64,000 nucleotides of DNA from the NCBI RefSeq assembly GCF_943181405.1, contig NZ_CALPBY010000007.1:124001-188000 (forward strand), written 5' to 3'. Each line of letters starts with the position of its first letter. The first letter of the stretch is position 1. Below are positions 25,406 to 34,355 of this stretch, in pieces. The notes under the pieces were generated by a model that saw only the letters and a list, made by a program, of their open reading frames with translations, was not told the origin of the DNA and did no database searches. The position numbers and the translations under genes are program-made. Origin of the DNA: Cellulosimicrobium sp. Marseille-Q4280 (GTDB taxonomy: Bacteria; Actinomycetota; Actinomycetes; Actinomycetales; Cellulomonadaceae).

Positions 25406-27370
25406 ATGGTCAACCGCCTCGCCGACGCCGTCAGCCCGTACCTGCGCCAGCACGCCGACAACCCGGTCGACTGGTACCCGTGGGGCGCGGAGGCGTTCGC
25501 CGAGGCGCGGCGTCGCGACGTGCCGGTCATGGTCTCGGTCGGGTACGCGACGTGCCACTGGTGCCACGTCATGGCGCGCGAGAGCTTCTCCGACGTCACG
25601 ATCGGCGAGGCGCTGCGCGAGCGGTTCGTCGCCGTCAAGGTCGACCGCGAGGAGCACCCCGACGTCGACGCGAGCCTCATGGCCGCCGCGAGCGCCTTCA
25701 CGCAGCAGCTCGGGTGGCCGCTCACGGTCTTCACCTCGCCCGACGGCGCGCCGTTCTACGCCGGGACGTACTGGCCCCCGGTCCCCGTCCAGGGCAGGCC
25801 GGCGTTCCGTGACGTGCTCGACGCCGTCGCGCAGGCCTGGGAGCAGCGGCGGGACCAGGTGCTGGAGACGGGCGAGACGATCCGCGACGCGCTGCGGGAG
25901 GCCGCGGGCGGCACGGCGGCACAGGGTGAGGGACGCAGTGCGGGGCACGGCGGGCCGGACGGCTCGGTGCCGCCCCTCGCCGACCTGCCGGCCGTGGCCA
26001 CCCAGGTCCTCGACCGGCTCGAGGCGGCCCAGGACCGGCTCCACGGCGGGTTCGGCGGCGCGCCGAAGTTCCCCGTCGTGCCGGCGCTCGAGCTCCTGCT
26101 CGACGTCGCGGCGTCGTCGGTCGTCGACCCGGCCGACGCGGAACGGGCGCTCGCCCTCGCGGGCAGCACGCTCGACGCCCTGGCGGCGAGCCCGCTGCGC
26201 GACGTCGACGGCGGCTTCTTCCGGTACGCCACCCGGCCCGACTGGTCGGAACCGCACTACGAGCGGATGCTCTACGACAACGCGCAGCTCCTCTCCGCGT
26301 ACACGACGCTCGCCGTGCTGCGCCGCTCCCGCGGGCACGGCCCCGCGAACCCGGACCCCGCCACCGACCCGGGTGCGGGGGCCGCGGAGGCCGCGACCGG
26401 CGTCGGGCGCTTCCTGCTGCGGACGCTGCGGCTGCCCGGGGGCGCGTTCGCGAGCGCCCAGGACTCGGAGTCGACGATCGACGGGCGACGCGTCGAGGGC
26501 GGGTGGTACCTGCTCGACCCCGCGGGGCGCGCCGCCCACGAGCCGCCGCCCCTGGACGCGAAGGTCCTCACCGGGTGGAACGGCCTCGCGATCGAGGCGC
26601 TCGCGCGTGCCGGGCACCACCTCGGCGTCCCCGCGTTCACGGACGCCGCGCGGGCCGCCGTGGACCACCTGCTGGACACCCACGTCCGCGGCGACGGCTC
26701 GCTCGTCCGGGCGTCGGTCGACGGCAGGGCCTCGGACGCCGTCGCGACCCTCGAGGACCACGGTGCGCTGGCGACCGCGCTCCTCACGCTCGGCGGGCTC
26801 ACGGGCGAGGTCCGGTACGTCCGCGACGGGCTGCGGCTCGTCTCCGCGACCGTGTCCGACGGCGCCCGGCTCAGCGCGCCGGGAGGCGTCGACGCGGTGC
26901 TCGCGGACCTGGGCCTCGACGCGGGCGCCGCGGCCGACCCGAGCGAGGGCGCGGTCCCGTCCGGCCCGACGTCGGCCGCACGGGCGGCGCTGCTGGCCCA
27001 CCGCCTGACGGACGAGCCGCGGCTCGTCGACGCGGTCCGATCCCAGGTCGCGGCGGCACCCGGCGCGGAGACACGGCCGCTCGCGACCGCCGGGCTGCTG
27101 CGTCTCGCGGTGGTGCTCGCCGAGCCCGCCCACCAGCTCGTCGTCGTGGCCGACCGGTCGCGGGGGGAGGGCTTCCTCGACGCCGCGCGGTCCTGGTACC
27201 GACCGGGCGCCGTCGTCCTGTCGGCGACCCCCGACGACGCCCGCGCGCTCGCGGACGACGGCGTGGTCGCGCTCGCCGACCGCCCGCCGGGCGCGTACCT
27301 CTGCGCCGACTTCGTCTGCCGCCTCCCTGCCCGCGACCCGGACTCCCTGCGGGCGCAGCTCGAGGTCTGA
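25406..27370 (+). CDS. DUF255 thioredoxin-domain protein (YyaL/SSP411-like)
   Basis: A 654-residue protein. The N-terminal DUF255 thioredoxin fold has the hallmark [24 protein letters not shown] and [20 protein letters not shown]. The remainder is an alpha/alpha barrel like N-acylglucosamine epimerases ([35 protein letters not shown]). The family is widespread but its biochemical role is unsettled. ATG 25406 follows GAGTGGAG. Length is near the usual 650-700. Short Gly/Pro-rich loops are expanded relative to homologues. Confidence 0.88.
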   Translation: MVNRLADAVSPYLRQHADNPVDWYPWGAEAFAEARRRDVPVMVSVGYATCHWCHVMARESFSDVTIGEALRERFVAVKVDREEHPDVDASLMAAASAFTQQLGWPLTVFTSPDGAPFYAGTYWPPVPVQGRPAFRDVLDAVAQAWEQRRDQVLETGETIRDALREAAGGTAAQGEGRSAGHGGPDGSVPPLADLPAVATQVLDRLEAAQDRLHGGFGGAPKFPVVPALELLLDVAASSVVDPADAERALALAGSTLDALAASPLRDVDGGFFRYATRPDWSEPHYERMLYDNAQLLSAYTTLAVLRRSRGHGPANPDPATDPGAGAAEAATGVGRFLLRTLRLPGGAFASAQDSESTIDGRRVEGGWYLLDPAGRAAHEPPPLDAKVLTGWNGLAIEALARAGHHLGVPAFTDAARAAVDHLLDTHVRGDGSLVRASVDGRASDAVATLEDHGALATALLTLGGLTGEVRYVRDGLRLVSATVSDGARLSAPGGVDAVLADLGLDAGAAADPSEGAVPSGPTSAARAALLAHRLTDEPRLVDAVRSQVAAAPGAETRPLATAGLLRLAVVLAEPAHQLVVVADRSRGEGFLDAARSWYRPGAVVLSATPDDARALADDGVVALADRPPGAYLCADFVCRLPARDPDSLRAQLEV

Positions 27371-27519
27371 GCACCCGAGGACGGCGGGCTCGGTCGCTGC
27401 ACGGCGGCCGTCCGGCCGACGCAGGTGCAGCCCTGCCGGTCCGGTCGCATGATGGGAGGACGAACCCCGACCGCACCGGCGCGGCACCGGGCGCGGCCGG
27501 GACGGCCGGAGGAGGAGTC

Positions 27520-27999
27520 ATGAAGGCATCGGTCGGAGACAGGATCGTGACCGCCTCGGGGGTCGTGGGCGGTGCGGTGCGGGACGGCGTGGTGGTCGAG
27601 CTGCGGCACGACGACGGCACCCCGCCCTACCTGGTCGAGTGGACGGACACGGGCGAGCGCACGCTCGTGTACCCGGGGTCGGACAGCTACGTCGAGCACG
27701 TCCCGGGCGCGGAGAACGGCGGTGGGGGCACGGACACCACGAAGGTGTGGCGCGTCCAGGTGAGCCTCGTCGAGTCCGAGGGGCGCACGACCGCGGAGGC
27801 GGTCCTCGTCGCCGACTCGCCCGAGCACCTGCGCACCGTGGGGCGTGCGCGTCGCGACCCGCACGACACCGACGTCCCCCTCATCGGCGACGAGATCGCC
27901 GTGGGGCGGGCGCTCCGGCGGCTCGCGGACCGCCTGCTCGACGACGCGGAGTCGGACATCGAGTCGTCCACCGGCGCACCCGCGCACGTCCACCTGTGA
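27520..27999 (+). CDS. DUF1918-DUF1876 fusion protein
   Basis: A 159-residue protein. Residues 1-62 are a DUF1918 domain (SVGDRIVTASGVVGG, PYLVEWTDTGERTLVYPGSD) of SH3-like fold. About 75-150 resemble DUF1876 (VWRVQVSLVESEGRTTAEAVL, ALRRLADRLL), with a predicted double-stranded-RNA-binding-like fold. In many actinobacteria these are separate genes; here they are joined by a GAENGGGGTD linker. The ATG has GGAGGAG. The stop overlaps the GTG of acyP (GTGA). Confidence 0.8.
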   Translation: MKASVGDRIVTASGVVGGAVRDGVVVELRHDDGTPPYLVEWTDTGERTLVYPGSDSYVEHVPGAENGGGGTDTTKVWRVQVSLVESEGRTTAEAVLVADSPEHLRTVGRARRDPHDTDVPLIGDEIAVGRALRRLADRLLDDAESDIESSTGAPAHVHL

Positions 28000-28265
28000 C
28001 GGGCGAGCCGCCGAGGACGGTGCCGGACCGGGCGAGCGGGCTGCGCGCCGTCGTGCACGGTCACGTGCAGGGCGTCGGCTTCCGCTGGGCGACGCGGCAG
28101 CGGCTCGGCGCGCTCGGGCTCGACGGGGCGGCGACCAACCTGCCCGACGGCACGGTCGAGGTCGTGGCGGCGGGTCCGCCCACCGCGCTCGAGGAGCTCG
28201 TGGGCTGGCTCCGCGACGGTCCGACGCCCGGCCGGGTCACGGGCGTCGACGTCTCGCGCAGCTGA
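27996..28265 (+). CDS. acyP: acylphosphatase
   Basis: An 89-residue acylphosphatase, hydrolysing the carboxyl-phosphate bond of acylphosphates in the cytoplasm. The active-site loop HVQGVGFR gives Arg30 and the catalytic Asn48 lies in TNLPDGTVEV. The start GTG overlaps the previous stop, implying coupled translation. The ~14-residue N-terminal extension before the first strand is slightly longer than usual. Confidence 0.88.
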   Translation: MTGEPPRTVPDRASGLRAVVHGHVQGVGFRWATRQRLGALGLDGAATNLPDGTVEVVAAGPPTALEELVGWLRDGPTPGRVTGVDVSRS

Positions 28266-28348
28266 GTCCGCGGCGTATCACGTCGGCTGCGCGGGTCCTC
28301 CCTCCAGGCGGATCCCGGCGACGACGCCGGGCGGGCGCGGGAGGGGTC

Positions 28349-29479
28349 ATGAAGCGGCTGGTGCTGTGCTGCGACGGCACGTGGAACTCGCCGGTGAACG
28401 CGAGCGTGTCGAACATCGAGAAGATCGCGCGGTCGGTCCGGACGGGCATCGGTCCGGACGGCGTGCAGCAGATGGTGTTCTCCATCGAGGGCGTCGGGGC
28501 GCAGGGCTACCTCGTCGACCGCCTCCTGGGCGGCGCGTTCGGGTACGGGCTGACGCGCAACGTCGTGGCGGGGTACCGCCACCTCGCGCTCAACTACGAG
28601 CCGGGCGACGAGATCTACGTGTTCGGCTTCAGCCGCGGCGCGTACACGGCGCGCAGCATCGTCGGGATGGTCGCCACGGTGGGCCTGCTCACGCAGGACG
28701 CGCTCGCGCGCGACCACCTGTGCGACGCGGAGCGCATCTACCGCCTCCAGGACCCGGAGCGGCGTCGGGAGCTCGCCGCGACCTTCCGCGCCGAGCACTG
28801 CCACGAGCACGTCCCGGTCGCGTTCCTCGGGGTGTTCGACACCGTCGGTGCGCTCGGCGTGCCCGGTCTCTCGCGCCGCCGCAGCCGGTTCCACGACCTC
28901 CGCCTCTCGACCGCCGTCGAGCAGGCGCGCCAGGCGCTCGCGATCGACGACCGCCGCATCACCTACGAGCCGTGCCTGTGGGAGGTGCCCGTGTCGATGG
29001 CCGAGCGGGTCAAGCAGGTCTGGTTCCCCGGCGCGCACAGCGACGTCGGGGGCGGGGCCCCGGCGCGCGCCCTCTCGGACTCCGCGCTCCTGTGGATGGT
29101 GGGCGAGGCGATCGCCCGCGGGCTGTCGTTCGACGAGGACCGGCTCTTCGCCCAGCTCCGGCACGAGGACACGCTCGTGTGCCGGTTCCGGCCGGGTCTG
29201 CTCTTCGGCACGATCAACCTCGTCAAGCGGCTGCGCCACCGGCCACGGTTCCAGGGCACCCTCCGCGTCCTGGGCGGCGTCCCGGTCGCCCCGGACCACG
29301 TCGACGCCGTGTACCTCGCGCAGACGGCCGAGCAGCTCACCGCCGACCCGTCGACCCCCTACGCCCGCCACGCGCGCAACGTCACCTGGTGGCGCGACGA
29401 CGTGGGGGACGCGTTCGTGCAGCGGGTGGAGCCCGTGCCCGGGGCGGCGCTCGAGAGCCGACCGCTCGTGCTCGGCTGA
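28349..29479 (+). CDS. DUF2235 alpha/beta-hydrolase-like protein
   Basis: A 376-residue DUF2235 protein. KRLVLCCDGTWNS at the N-terminus and the nucleophile elbow GFSRGAYTAR are diagnostic, with DVGGG carrying a likely catalytic Asp (PGAHSDVGGG). Relatives include T6SS Tle1 phospholipases, but stand-alone versions are common in soil bacteria and their substrates are unknown. There is no signal peptide or secretion gene nearby, so a phospholipase effector role is not supported. ATG 28349 follows GAGGGG. Confidence 0.85.
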   Translation: MKRLVLCCDGTWNSPVNASVSNIEKIARSVRTGIGPDGVQQMVFSIEGVGAQGYLVDRLLGGAFGYGLTRNVVAGYRHLALNYEPGDEIYVFGFSRGAYTARSIVGMVATVGLLTQDALARDHLCDAERIYRLQDPERRRELAATFRAEHCHEHVPVAFLGVFDTVGALGVPGLSRRRSRFHDLRLSTAVEQARQALAIDDRRITYEPCLWEVPVSMAERVKQVWFPGAHSDVGGGAPARALSDSALLWMVGEAIARGLSFDEDRLFAQLRHEDTLVCRFRPGLLFGTINLVKRLRHRPRFQGTLRVLGGVPVAPDHVDAVYLAQTAEQLTADPSTPYARHARNVTWWRDDVGDAFVQRVEPVPGAALESRPLVLG

Positions 29480-29526
29480 CGCCCCCTCGCGGCGCGGAGG
29501 GACGGCTCCCGTGCCATCCTGGGCCG

Positions 29527-30072
29527 GTGAGCGAGCAGCCCTCCGTCCCCGTCGACGCCGACCGCCTCGTCCCCTCCGACGCCCACGTGCTGGGCGATCC
29601 CGACGCCCCCGTGACGATCGTCGAGTTCGGCGACATGGAGTGCCCCTACTGCCGCGACGCGGCACCCGTCCTGCGCGACGTCGTCGCGTCGTCGGGCGGG
29701 CGGGTGCGGCTCGTGTTCCGCCACTTCCCGCTGTTCGAGCTCCACCCGCACGCTCTCACCGCGGCCCTCGCGGTCGAGGCCGCCGGCGCGGCGGGGCGGT
29801 TCTGGGAGATGCACGAGGCGCTGTACGAGCACCAGGACCACCTCGACGACGCCGGTCTCGCGGAGCGCGCCGGCGAGCTCGGCCTCTCGGCGGAGTCGGT
29901 GGTCGGCGACGAGGTGCAGCAGCACGCCGACGCGGTGCGGCGCGACTACGCCGACGCCCTCGCGCTCGGGGTCCAGGGCACGCCGACCCTCTTCGTGAAC
30001 GGCGAGCGCTACCGCGGCCGGGTGACCGCCGAGGGCCTCGAGGCCGCGATCACCGCAGCCGTCGCGAGGTAG
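29527..30072 (+). CDS. DsbA-family thioredoxin-fold protein
   Basis: A 181-residue Thioredoxin_4/DsbA-like protein. The redox site is FGDMECPYCRDAAP (CPYC), with the helical insert containing HALTAALAVEAAGAAGRFWEMHEALY and the cis-Pro loop GVQGTPTLFVNGERY. There is no signal peptide, so it is cytoplasmic. The GTG start follows GGGCCG with no clear Shine-Dalgarno. The stop codon TAG (30070-30072) is the TAG of the first GAGGTAGTA repeat unit, so the array has invaded, or generated, the gene's end. Confidence 0.85.
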   Translation: MSEQPSVPVDADRLVPSDAHVLGDPDAPVTIVEFGDMECPYCRDAAPVLRDVVASSGGRVRLVFRHFPLFELHPHALTAALAVEAAGAAGRFWEMHEALYEHQDHLDDAGLAERAGELGLSAESVVGDEVQQHADAVRRDYADALALGVQGTPTLFVNGERYRGRVTAEGLEAAITAAVAR

Positions 30073-30125
30073 TAGCGGGTCGCGCGAGGCAGTACCGCGG
30101 CAACGCGAGGTAGTACAGCGGTCAT
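30064..30125 (+). repeat. three tandem 20-21 bp repeat units, array B
   Basis: Units begin GCGAGGTAGTA at 30064, GCGAGGCAGTACCGCGG at 30084 and GCGAGGTAGTACAGCGG at 30105. They share the core of array A (5921-5980) and point in the same direction along the plus strand. The first unit provides the stop of the DsbA-like gene. Confidence 0.85.
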
Positions 30126-30159
30126 GGTGACCACAGACCAGGGTGAGGCGATACCAGGA

Positions 30160-30250
30160 GGGGTGGGTGGGGGCGCCGCGTCGTGGTGGGTCTGGCGGGA
30201 GCCGCGAGGAACGAGCGGCGGATGGTAGACGGGGCGCCCCCACACACCCC
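30160..30250. repeat. 18-bp inverted repeat between arrays B and C
   Basis: GGGGTGGGTGGGGGCGCC (30160-30177) is the complement, with one mismatch, of 30233-30250. The arms enclose 55 bp with no recognisable content and are nested between the outward-facing repeat arrays, so the whole 30064-30389 region is a nested inverted structure. Confidence 0.75.
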
Positions 30251-30282
30251 GACACCCCAGGGCGACCACGCGCCGTCGGGCA

Positions 30283-30389
30283 CGACCGCGGTACTACCTC
30301 GCGCGACCGCGGTACTACCTCGCGTTGCCGGGTTACTACTTCGCGTTGCCGCGAGCCTGCTTCGTGTGACCGGAGGGTTCTACCCCGCC
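30283..30389 (-). repeat. four to five 21-bp repeat units in reverse orientation, array C
   Basis: Read on the minus strand the units are CGCGAGGTAGTACCGCGGTC-like: two perfect 21-bp copies (30283-30303 and 30304-30324), one diverged (30325-30345), one degenerate (30346-30366) and a last unit (30367-30389) whose TAG is the nhaA stop. Arrays B and C are thus inverted copies abutting the ends of two convergent genes. Confidence 0.85.
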
Positions 30390-31798
30390 GGAGCGGCGCT
30401 GCGCCAGGGGAGCGGCGGGAGGTCCGACGGCGGGCCGTCGGCACCCGGGGAGCACAGCGGCCACCGCTCGCCGAACAGTCGCAGCGCGACCGACCCGAGC
30501 ACCGCCGCGACGAGCGAGCCCGCGAGGATCCCGATCTTCGCCTGCTCGATCAGCGTCTCGTCGTCGAACGCGAGCTCGGCGATGAACAGCGAGATCGTGA
30601 ACCCGATGCCCGCGAGGATCGAGCCGCCGAGCAGGTGCGAGAACCGGACCCGGCCCGGCAGGTCGCCGAGGCCGAACCGCAGGGCGAGCGCGGACGCGCC
30701 GAAGATGCCGATCGCGTTGCCCGCGACGAGCGCGACGGCCACCCCGATCGTCACCGGGGACGTCGCCGCGACGCGCAGCGACTCGGCGTCGAGCCTGACG
30801 CCGGCGTTCGCGAGGCCGAACAGGGGCACGACGAGGTAGGCGCTCCAGGGGTGCAGCACGCGCTGCAGCTGCTCGCTCGTCGGGACGGCCGCCCGCGCGG
30901 CGAGCTCGGTGAGGTGCTCGCGCTCCGCCGTCGTCTCCTGGGCGAGCCGTTTGGCGTACTTCGGGACGACGGCGACGTCGTCGGGCCGGGCCGAGCGCGA
31001 GGGCACGAGGAGCCCGACGAGCACGCCCGCGAGCGTCGCGTGCACGCCCGACGTGTAGACGGCGCCCCACAGCGCGATCCCGACGACCACGTAGGGCGCG
31101 AGCCGCCACACGCCGAGCCAGCGCAGCACGAGGATCGCGCCGACGAGCACCGCGGCGATCACGAGGCCCGGCATCCACACCGCGTCGGTGTAGAACACGG
31201 CCATCACGGTGATCGCGCCGATGTCGTCGACGACGGCGAGCGTGAGGAGGAACAGCCGCAGCTGGTCCGGGCAGCGCGGTCCGAACAGCGCGAGGATCCC
31301 GACGAGGAACGCGGTGTCGGTCGACATGACGATGCCCCAGCCGTGCTGCGCGGGGGAGCCGGCGTTGAACGCGACGTAGATGAGCGCCGGCACGGCGAGG
31401 CCGCCGAGGGCCCCGAGCGCCGGGACGGCGACCGTACGGCGGTTGCGCAGCTCGCCGCTCGTCACCTCGCGGTTGATCTCGAGCCCGATGACGAGGAAGA
31501 AGATCGCCATCGCGGCGTCGTTCACCCAGTGGTGCAGGTCCATCTCGAACGACCACGGGCCGATCGTCCAGCCGGCCGTCGCGTGCCAGAGGTCCTCGTA
31601 CGCCGACGCCCACGCCGAGTTCGCCCACACGAGCGCGATCACCGTCGCCGCGAGCAGGAGCACCGCGCCGCCCGCCTCGGTGGCGAGGAAGGACCGCAGC
31701 GACGGCGCGAGCGGCCGGAGCTGGATGCGCAGCGGCGGTCCCGGACGCGCCGGGGTCTGGACGATCGGGAACGACGACGGCGGGGCGGGCTCGGTCAC
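30380..31798 (-). CDS. nhaA: Na+/H+ antiporter NhaA
   Basis: A 472-residue NhaA-type antiporter exchanging sodium for protons at the inner membrane. Family motifs are AIFFLVIGLEINREVTSGEL and the cation-binding Asp pair in LLTLAVVDDIGAI, with about 11-12 helices. GTG 31798 has GGAGG six bases upstream. The N-terminal ~30 residues are a Pro-rich cytoplasmic tail. The TAG stop falls in the outermost degenerate repeat unit of array C. Confidence 0.93.
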   Translation of the reverse strand: MTEPAPPSSFPIVQTPARPGPPLRIQLRPLAPSLRSFLATEAGGAVLLLAATVIALVWANSAWASAYEDLWHATAGWTIGPWSFEMDLHHWVNDAAMAIFFLVIGLEINREVTSGELRNRRTVAVPALGALGGLAVPALIYVAFNAGSPAQHGWGIVMSTDTAFLVGILALFGPRCPDQLRLFLLTLAVVDDIGAITVMAVFYTDAVWMPGLVIAAVLVGAILVLRWLGVWRLAPYVVVGIALWGAVYTSGVHATLAGVLVGLLVPSRSARPDDVAVVPKYAKRLAQETTAEREHLTELAARAAVPTSEQLQRVLHPWSAYLVVPLFGLANAGVRLDAESLRVAATSPVTIGVAVALVAGNAIGIFGASALALRFGLGDLPGRVRFSHLLGGSILAGIGFTISLFIAELAFDDETLIEQAKIGILAGSLVAAVLGSVALRLFGERWPLCSPGADGPPSDLPPLPWRSAAPAG

Positions 31799-31985
31799 GT
31801 GGCCTCCGGACGGCTCGGCACGGGCACAGGGGCGCCGGACGGCGGTCACGGCGTGCAGCGTTCCAACTCTCGCGGCCCGCCGATCCTTCCGCAACGTTCG
31901 GCCGGCACCAGACCTCCGGGCCGCGGCGGGCACGGCCGGCCCGCAGGCGTGACGTCCGCATCGTGGAAAAGTTCTTCCGAAACTC

Positions 31986-32014
31986 TTGTGGTCTGGGTCA
32001 CGCGCTGCTAGCGT
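31986..32014 (+). promoter_or_regulatory. promoter of the guanine deaminase/permease operon
   Basis: TTGTGG (31986-31991), a 17-bp spacer and TAGCGT (32009-32014) make a good promoter, leaving a leader of about 195 nt before guaD. The 415-bp gap 31799-32213 is otherwise non-coding. A small CACGG/CCGTG hairpin lies at 32181-32203 near the ribosome site; no known riboswitch was recognised. Confidence 0.6.
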
Positions 32015-32213
32015 CGTGCGTGCCAACGGCGGGCCCGGGCCGAGCGGACAGCTCGGTGGTCGACAACGTTCGATCCGACACCGGAGACCATCAACCAGGC
32101 GGAAGAGAACGACAACTCGCCTGCAGCGGCCCGCCGGCCGACCCGGACTCGACGACGAGACCGGCTTCCCCGGACGGACCCACGGACCGCTGCCCGAACC
32201 GTGGAGACTCACC

Positions 32214-32729
32214 ATGGAATCTCTTGCCGTGGACGCAGCACACCCCCGTACGGCGGCGCCCGTCGCCAACCCCCGCTACCTCGACCGGGCGGTCGCGCTC
32301 GCCGTGGACTCCGTCGCGCGCGCCGGCGGCCCGTTCGGCGCGATCGTCGTGACCGCCGACGGACGCGTGGTCGAGGGCAACAACCGGGTCACCCAGGACA
32401 ACGACCCGACCGCCCACGCCGAGGTCACCGCGATCCGGCGTGCGTGCGCCGAGATCGGTTCCTTCGACCTGTCCGGCGCGACCCTCTACTCGAGCTGCGA
32501 GCCGTGCCCGATGTGCCTCGCGTCGGCCCTGTGGGCTCGTGTCGACGCCGTCTACTTCGCCGCCGACCGCCACGACGCCGCGAGCGCCGGGTTCGACGAC
32601 GCGGTGTTCTACGACTTCTTCGCGGCGGACCCGGCGGACCGGGTCATGCGCGTGGTCCACACGCGCACGCCCGACGCGGTCGCCCCGTTCGACGCGTGGC
32701 GCGTCCTCGAGTCCCGGATCGAGTACTGA
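32214..32729 (+). CDS. guaD: guanine deaminase (cytidine-deaminase-fold)
   Basis: A 171-residue zinc deaminase. Zinc and catalytic residues are His68-Ala-Glu70 in TAHAEVTAIRRA and Cys98/Cys101 in CEPCPMCLASALWARV. The downstream signature AGFDDAVFYDFF resembles bacterial GuaD (B. subtilis type) more than tRNA adenosine deaminase TadA. The reaction would be guanine to xanthine plus ammonia. The ATG follows GTGGAGACTC. It is first in an operon with a purine permease and near xanthine dehydrogenase, which supports the substrate assignment. Confidence 0.82.
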   Translation: MESLAVDAAHPRTAAPVANPRYLDRAVALAVDSVARAGGPFGAIVVTADGRVVEGNNRVTQDNDPTAHAEVTAIRRACAEIGSFDLSGATLYSSCEPCPMCLASALWARVDAVYFAADRHDAASAGFDDAVFYDFFAADPADRVMRVVHTRTPDAVAPFDAWRVLESRIEY

Positions 32730-32775
32730 CCGGCCCCGGCCGGCCAGCACCGCCCCACGGAAAGGACACGACGAC

Positions 32776-34275
32776 GTGACCCTCCTCGGCACCCGGCGGA
32801 AGACCGCCGACGACGACACCCGGGGCCCCCTGCGCCCCGGTCGCGGCACCTCGAGCCGCCTCGACCGCTACTTCCACATCAGTGCCCGCGGCTCGACCAC
32901 CGGCCGCGAGGTCCGCGGCGGCCTCGTGACGTTCTTCGCGATGGCGTACATCGTCATCCTCAACCCCCTCATCCTCGGCGGCACGAGCGCCGAGAACGCC
33001 CCGGTCGACGTCGCGGGCGGCTGGCTCGCGACGGCGCAGGTCGGCGCGATGACCGGCCTCGCGGCCGGTGTCCTGACGATCCTCTTCGGTCTCGTGGCGA
33101 ACCTCCCGTTCGCGCTGGCGGCCGGCCTGGGCATCAACTCGTTCCTCGCGGTCGCGGTGATCGGCGACGTCACGTGGCCCGAGGCGATGGGCCTCGTCCT
33201 CATCAACGGGCTCCTCATCGTGCTGCTCGCCGTGACGGGCGCGCGGTCGGCGATCTTCAACGCCGTGCCGCGCCAGCTCAAGGCCGCGATCACGGTCGGC
33301 ATCGGCCTGTTCATCGCGTTCATCGGGTTCGTCGACTCGGGCTTCGTCACCCGCACGCCGGGTGGCCCCCCGGTCCAGCTCGGCGACGGCGGCTCGATCA
33401 CGACCGTCCCGACGCTGGTGTTCGTCGTCGGCCTGCTCGTCATGGGGGTCCTCGTCGCCCGCAAGGTCAAGGGCGGGCTGCTCATCGGCCTGGTCGCGAC
33501 GACCGTCCTGGCGATCGTCGTCGAGGCCGTCCTCCGGCTCGGGCCCGCCTCGGACGACAACCCGGGCGGGTGGCACCTCACCGTGCCCGAGCTGCCGGGC
33601 TCGCTGGTCTCGGTCCCGGATCTGAGCCTGCTCGGCCAGTTCTCGTTCGGCGCGTTCGACCGCATCGGTGCGCTCGCGGCGACGATGCTCGTGTTCACGC
33701 TGTTCTTCACGAACTTCTTCGACGCCATGGGCACGATGACGGGCCTCGCCAAGCAGGGCGGGCTCGCCGACGCGGACGGCAACTTCCCGCGCATCAAGTC
33801 GGCGCTCGTCGTCGAGGGCGTGGGCGCGGTCGTCGGCGGGGCGACGTCGTCGTCGTCGAACACGGTGTTCGTGGACTCCGCCGCGGGCGTCGGCGAGGGA
33901 GCCCGCACGGGCCTCGCCTCGGTCGTGACGGGCGGGCTGTTCCTCGTCGCGATGTTCCTCACGCCGCTCACCGCGGTGGTCCCGATGGAGGTCGCGAGCG
34001 CGGTCCTCGTCGTCGTCGGCGCGATGATGATGCGCGAGATCAAGGAGATCGACTTCACCGACTTCTCCGTCGCCCTGCCGGTCTTCCTCACGGTCGTCAC
34101 CATGCCGCTCACGTACTCGATCGCGAACGGCATCGGCATCGGGTTCGTCACGTGGGTCCTGCTGCGCACCGCGTGCGGCAAGGCGCGCGAGGTGCACCCG
34201 CTGCTGTGGGTGGTCGCCGCGGGCTTTCTCGTGTACTTCGTGCGCGGACCGCTCACCGCGGTCGTGGGAGGCTGA
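32776..34275 (+). CDS. NCS2 purine permease (AzgA/PbuG-like)
   Basis: A 499-residue membrane protein with 12 or more helices of the AzgA-type NCS2 family, which imports adenine, guanine or hypoxanthine. Signatures include TFFAMAYIVILNPLIL near the start, GLGINSFLA, FFTNFFDAMGTMTGLAKQGG and the VVGGATSSSSNTVFVDSAAGVGEGARTGL loop. GTG 32776 has AAAGGA upstream. Pairing with guaD suggests uptake of guanine-type bases. A stem-loop follows. Confidence 0.87.
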   Translation: MTLLGTRRKTADDDTRGPLRPGRGTSSRLDRYFHISARGSTTGREVRGGLVTFFAMAYIVILNPLILGGTSAENAPVDVAGGWLATAQVGAMTGLAAGVLTILFGLVANLPFALAAGLGINSFLAVAVIGDVTWPEAMGLVLINGLLIVLLAVTGARSAIFNAVPRQLKAAITVGIGLFIAFIGFVDSGFVTRTPGGPPVQLGDGGSITTVPTLVFVVGLLVMGVLVARKVKGGLLIGLVATTVLAIVVEAVLRLGPASDDNPGGWHLTVPELPGSLVSVPDLSLLGQFSFGAFDRIGALAATMLVFTLFFTNFFDAMGTMTGLAKQGGLADADGNFPRIKSALVVEGVGAVVGGATSSSSNTVFVDSAAGVGEGARTGLASVVTGGLFLVAMFLTPLTAVVPMEVASAVLVVVGAMMMREIKEIDFTDFSVALPVFLTVVTMPLTYSIANGIGIGFVTWVLLRTACGKAREVHPLLWVVAAGFLVYFVRGPLTAVVGG

Positions 34276-34288
34276 GCACAGGACGACG

Positions 34289-34335
34289 GACCGCGCGACG
34301 GGCCGCCCTCGCGGGTGGCCCGTCGTCGCGCGGTC
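34289..34335 (+). terminator. long stem-loop after the permease gene
   Basis: GACCGCGCGACGGGCC (34289-34304) pairs with 34317-34335 with a three-base bulge, giving 16 bp of G-C-rich stem with an extra CCC/GGG in the loop. There is no T-run. It lies between the permease stop and the moeA ribosome site. Confidence 0.6.
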
Positions 34336-34355
34336 GGGGAACGACGGAGGTGACC

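Noticed and set aside
28349-29479. Type VI secretion phospholipase effector
   Set aside because: DUF2235 is shared with Tle1 effectors, but no T6SS, VgrG or immunity gene is nearby and the organism appears Gram-positive.
30283-30366. Tandem 21-bp units as a CRISPR array
   Set aside because: The units are contiguous with no spacers, are only partly conserved, and no cas genes are near.
32015-32213. Purine riboswitch upstream of guaD
   Set aside because: The three-way junction with its conserved loop bases was not found in the leader.
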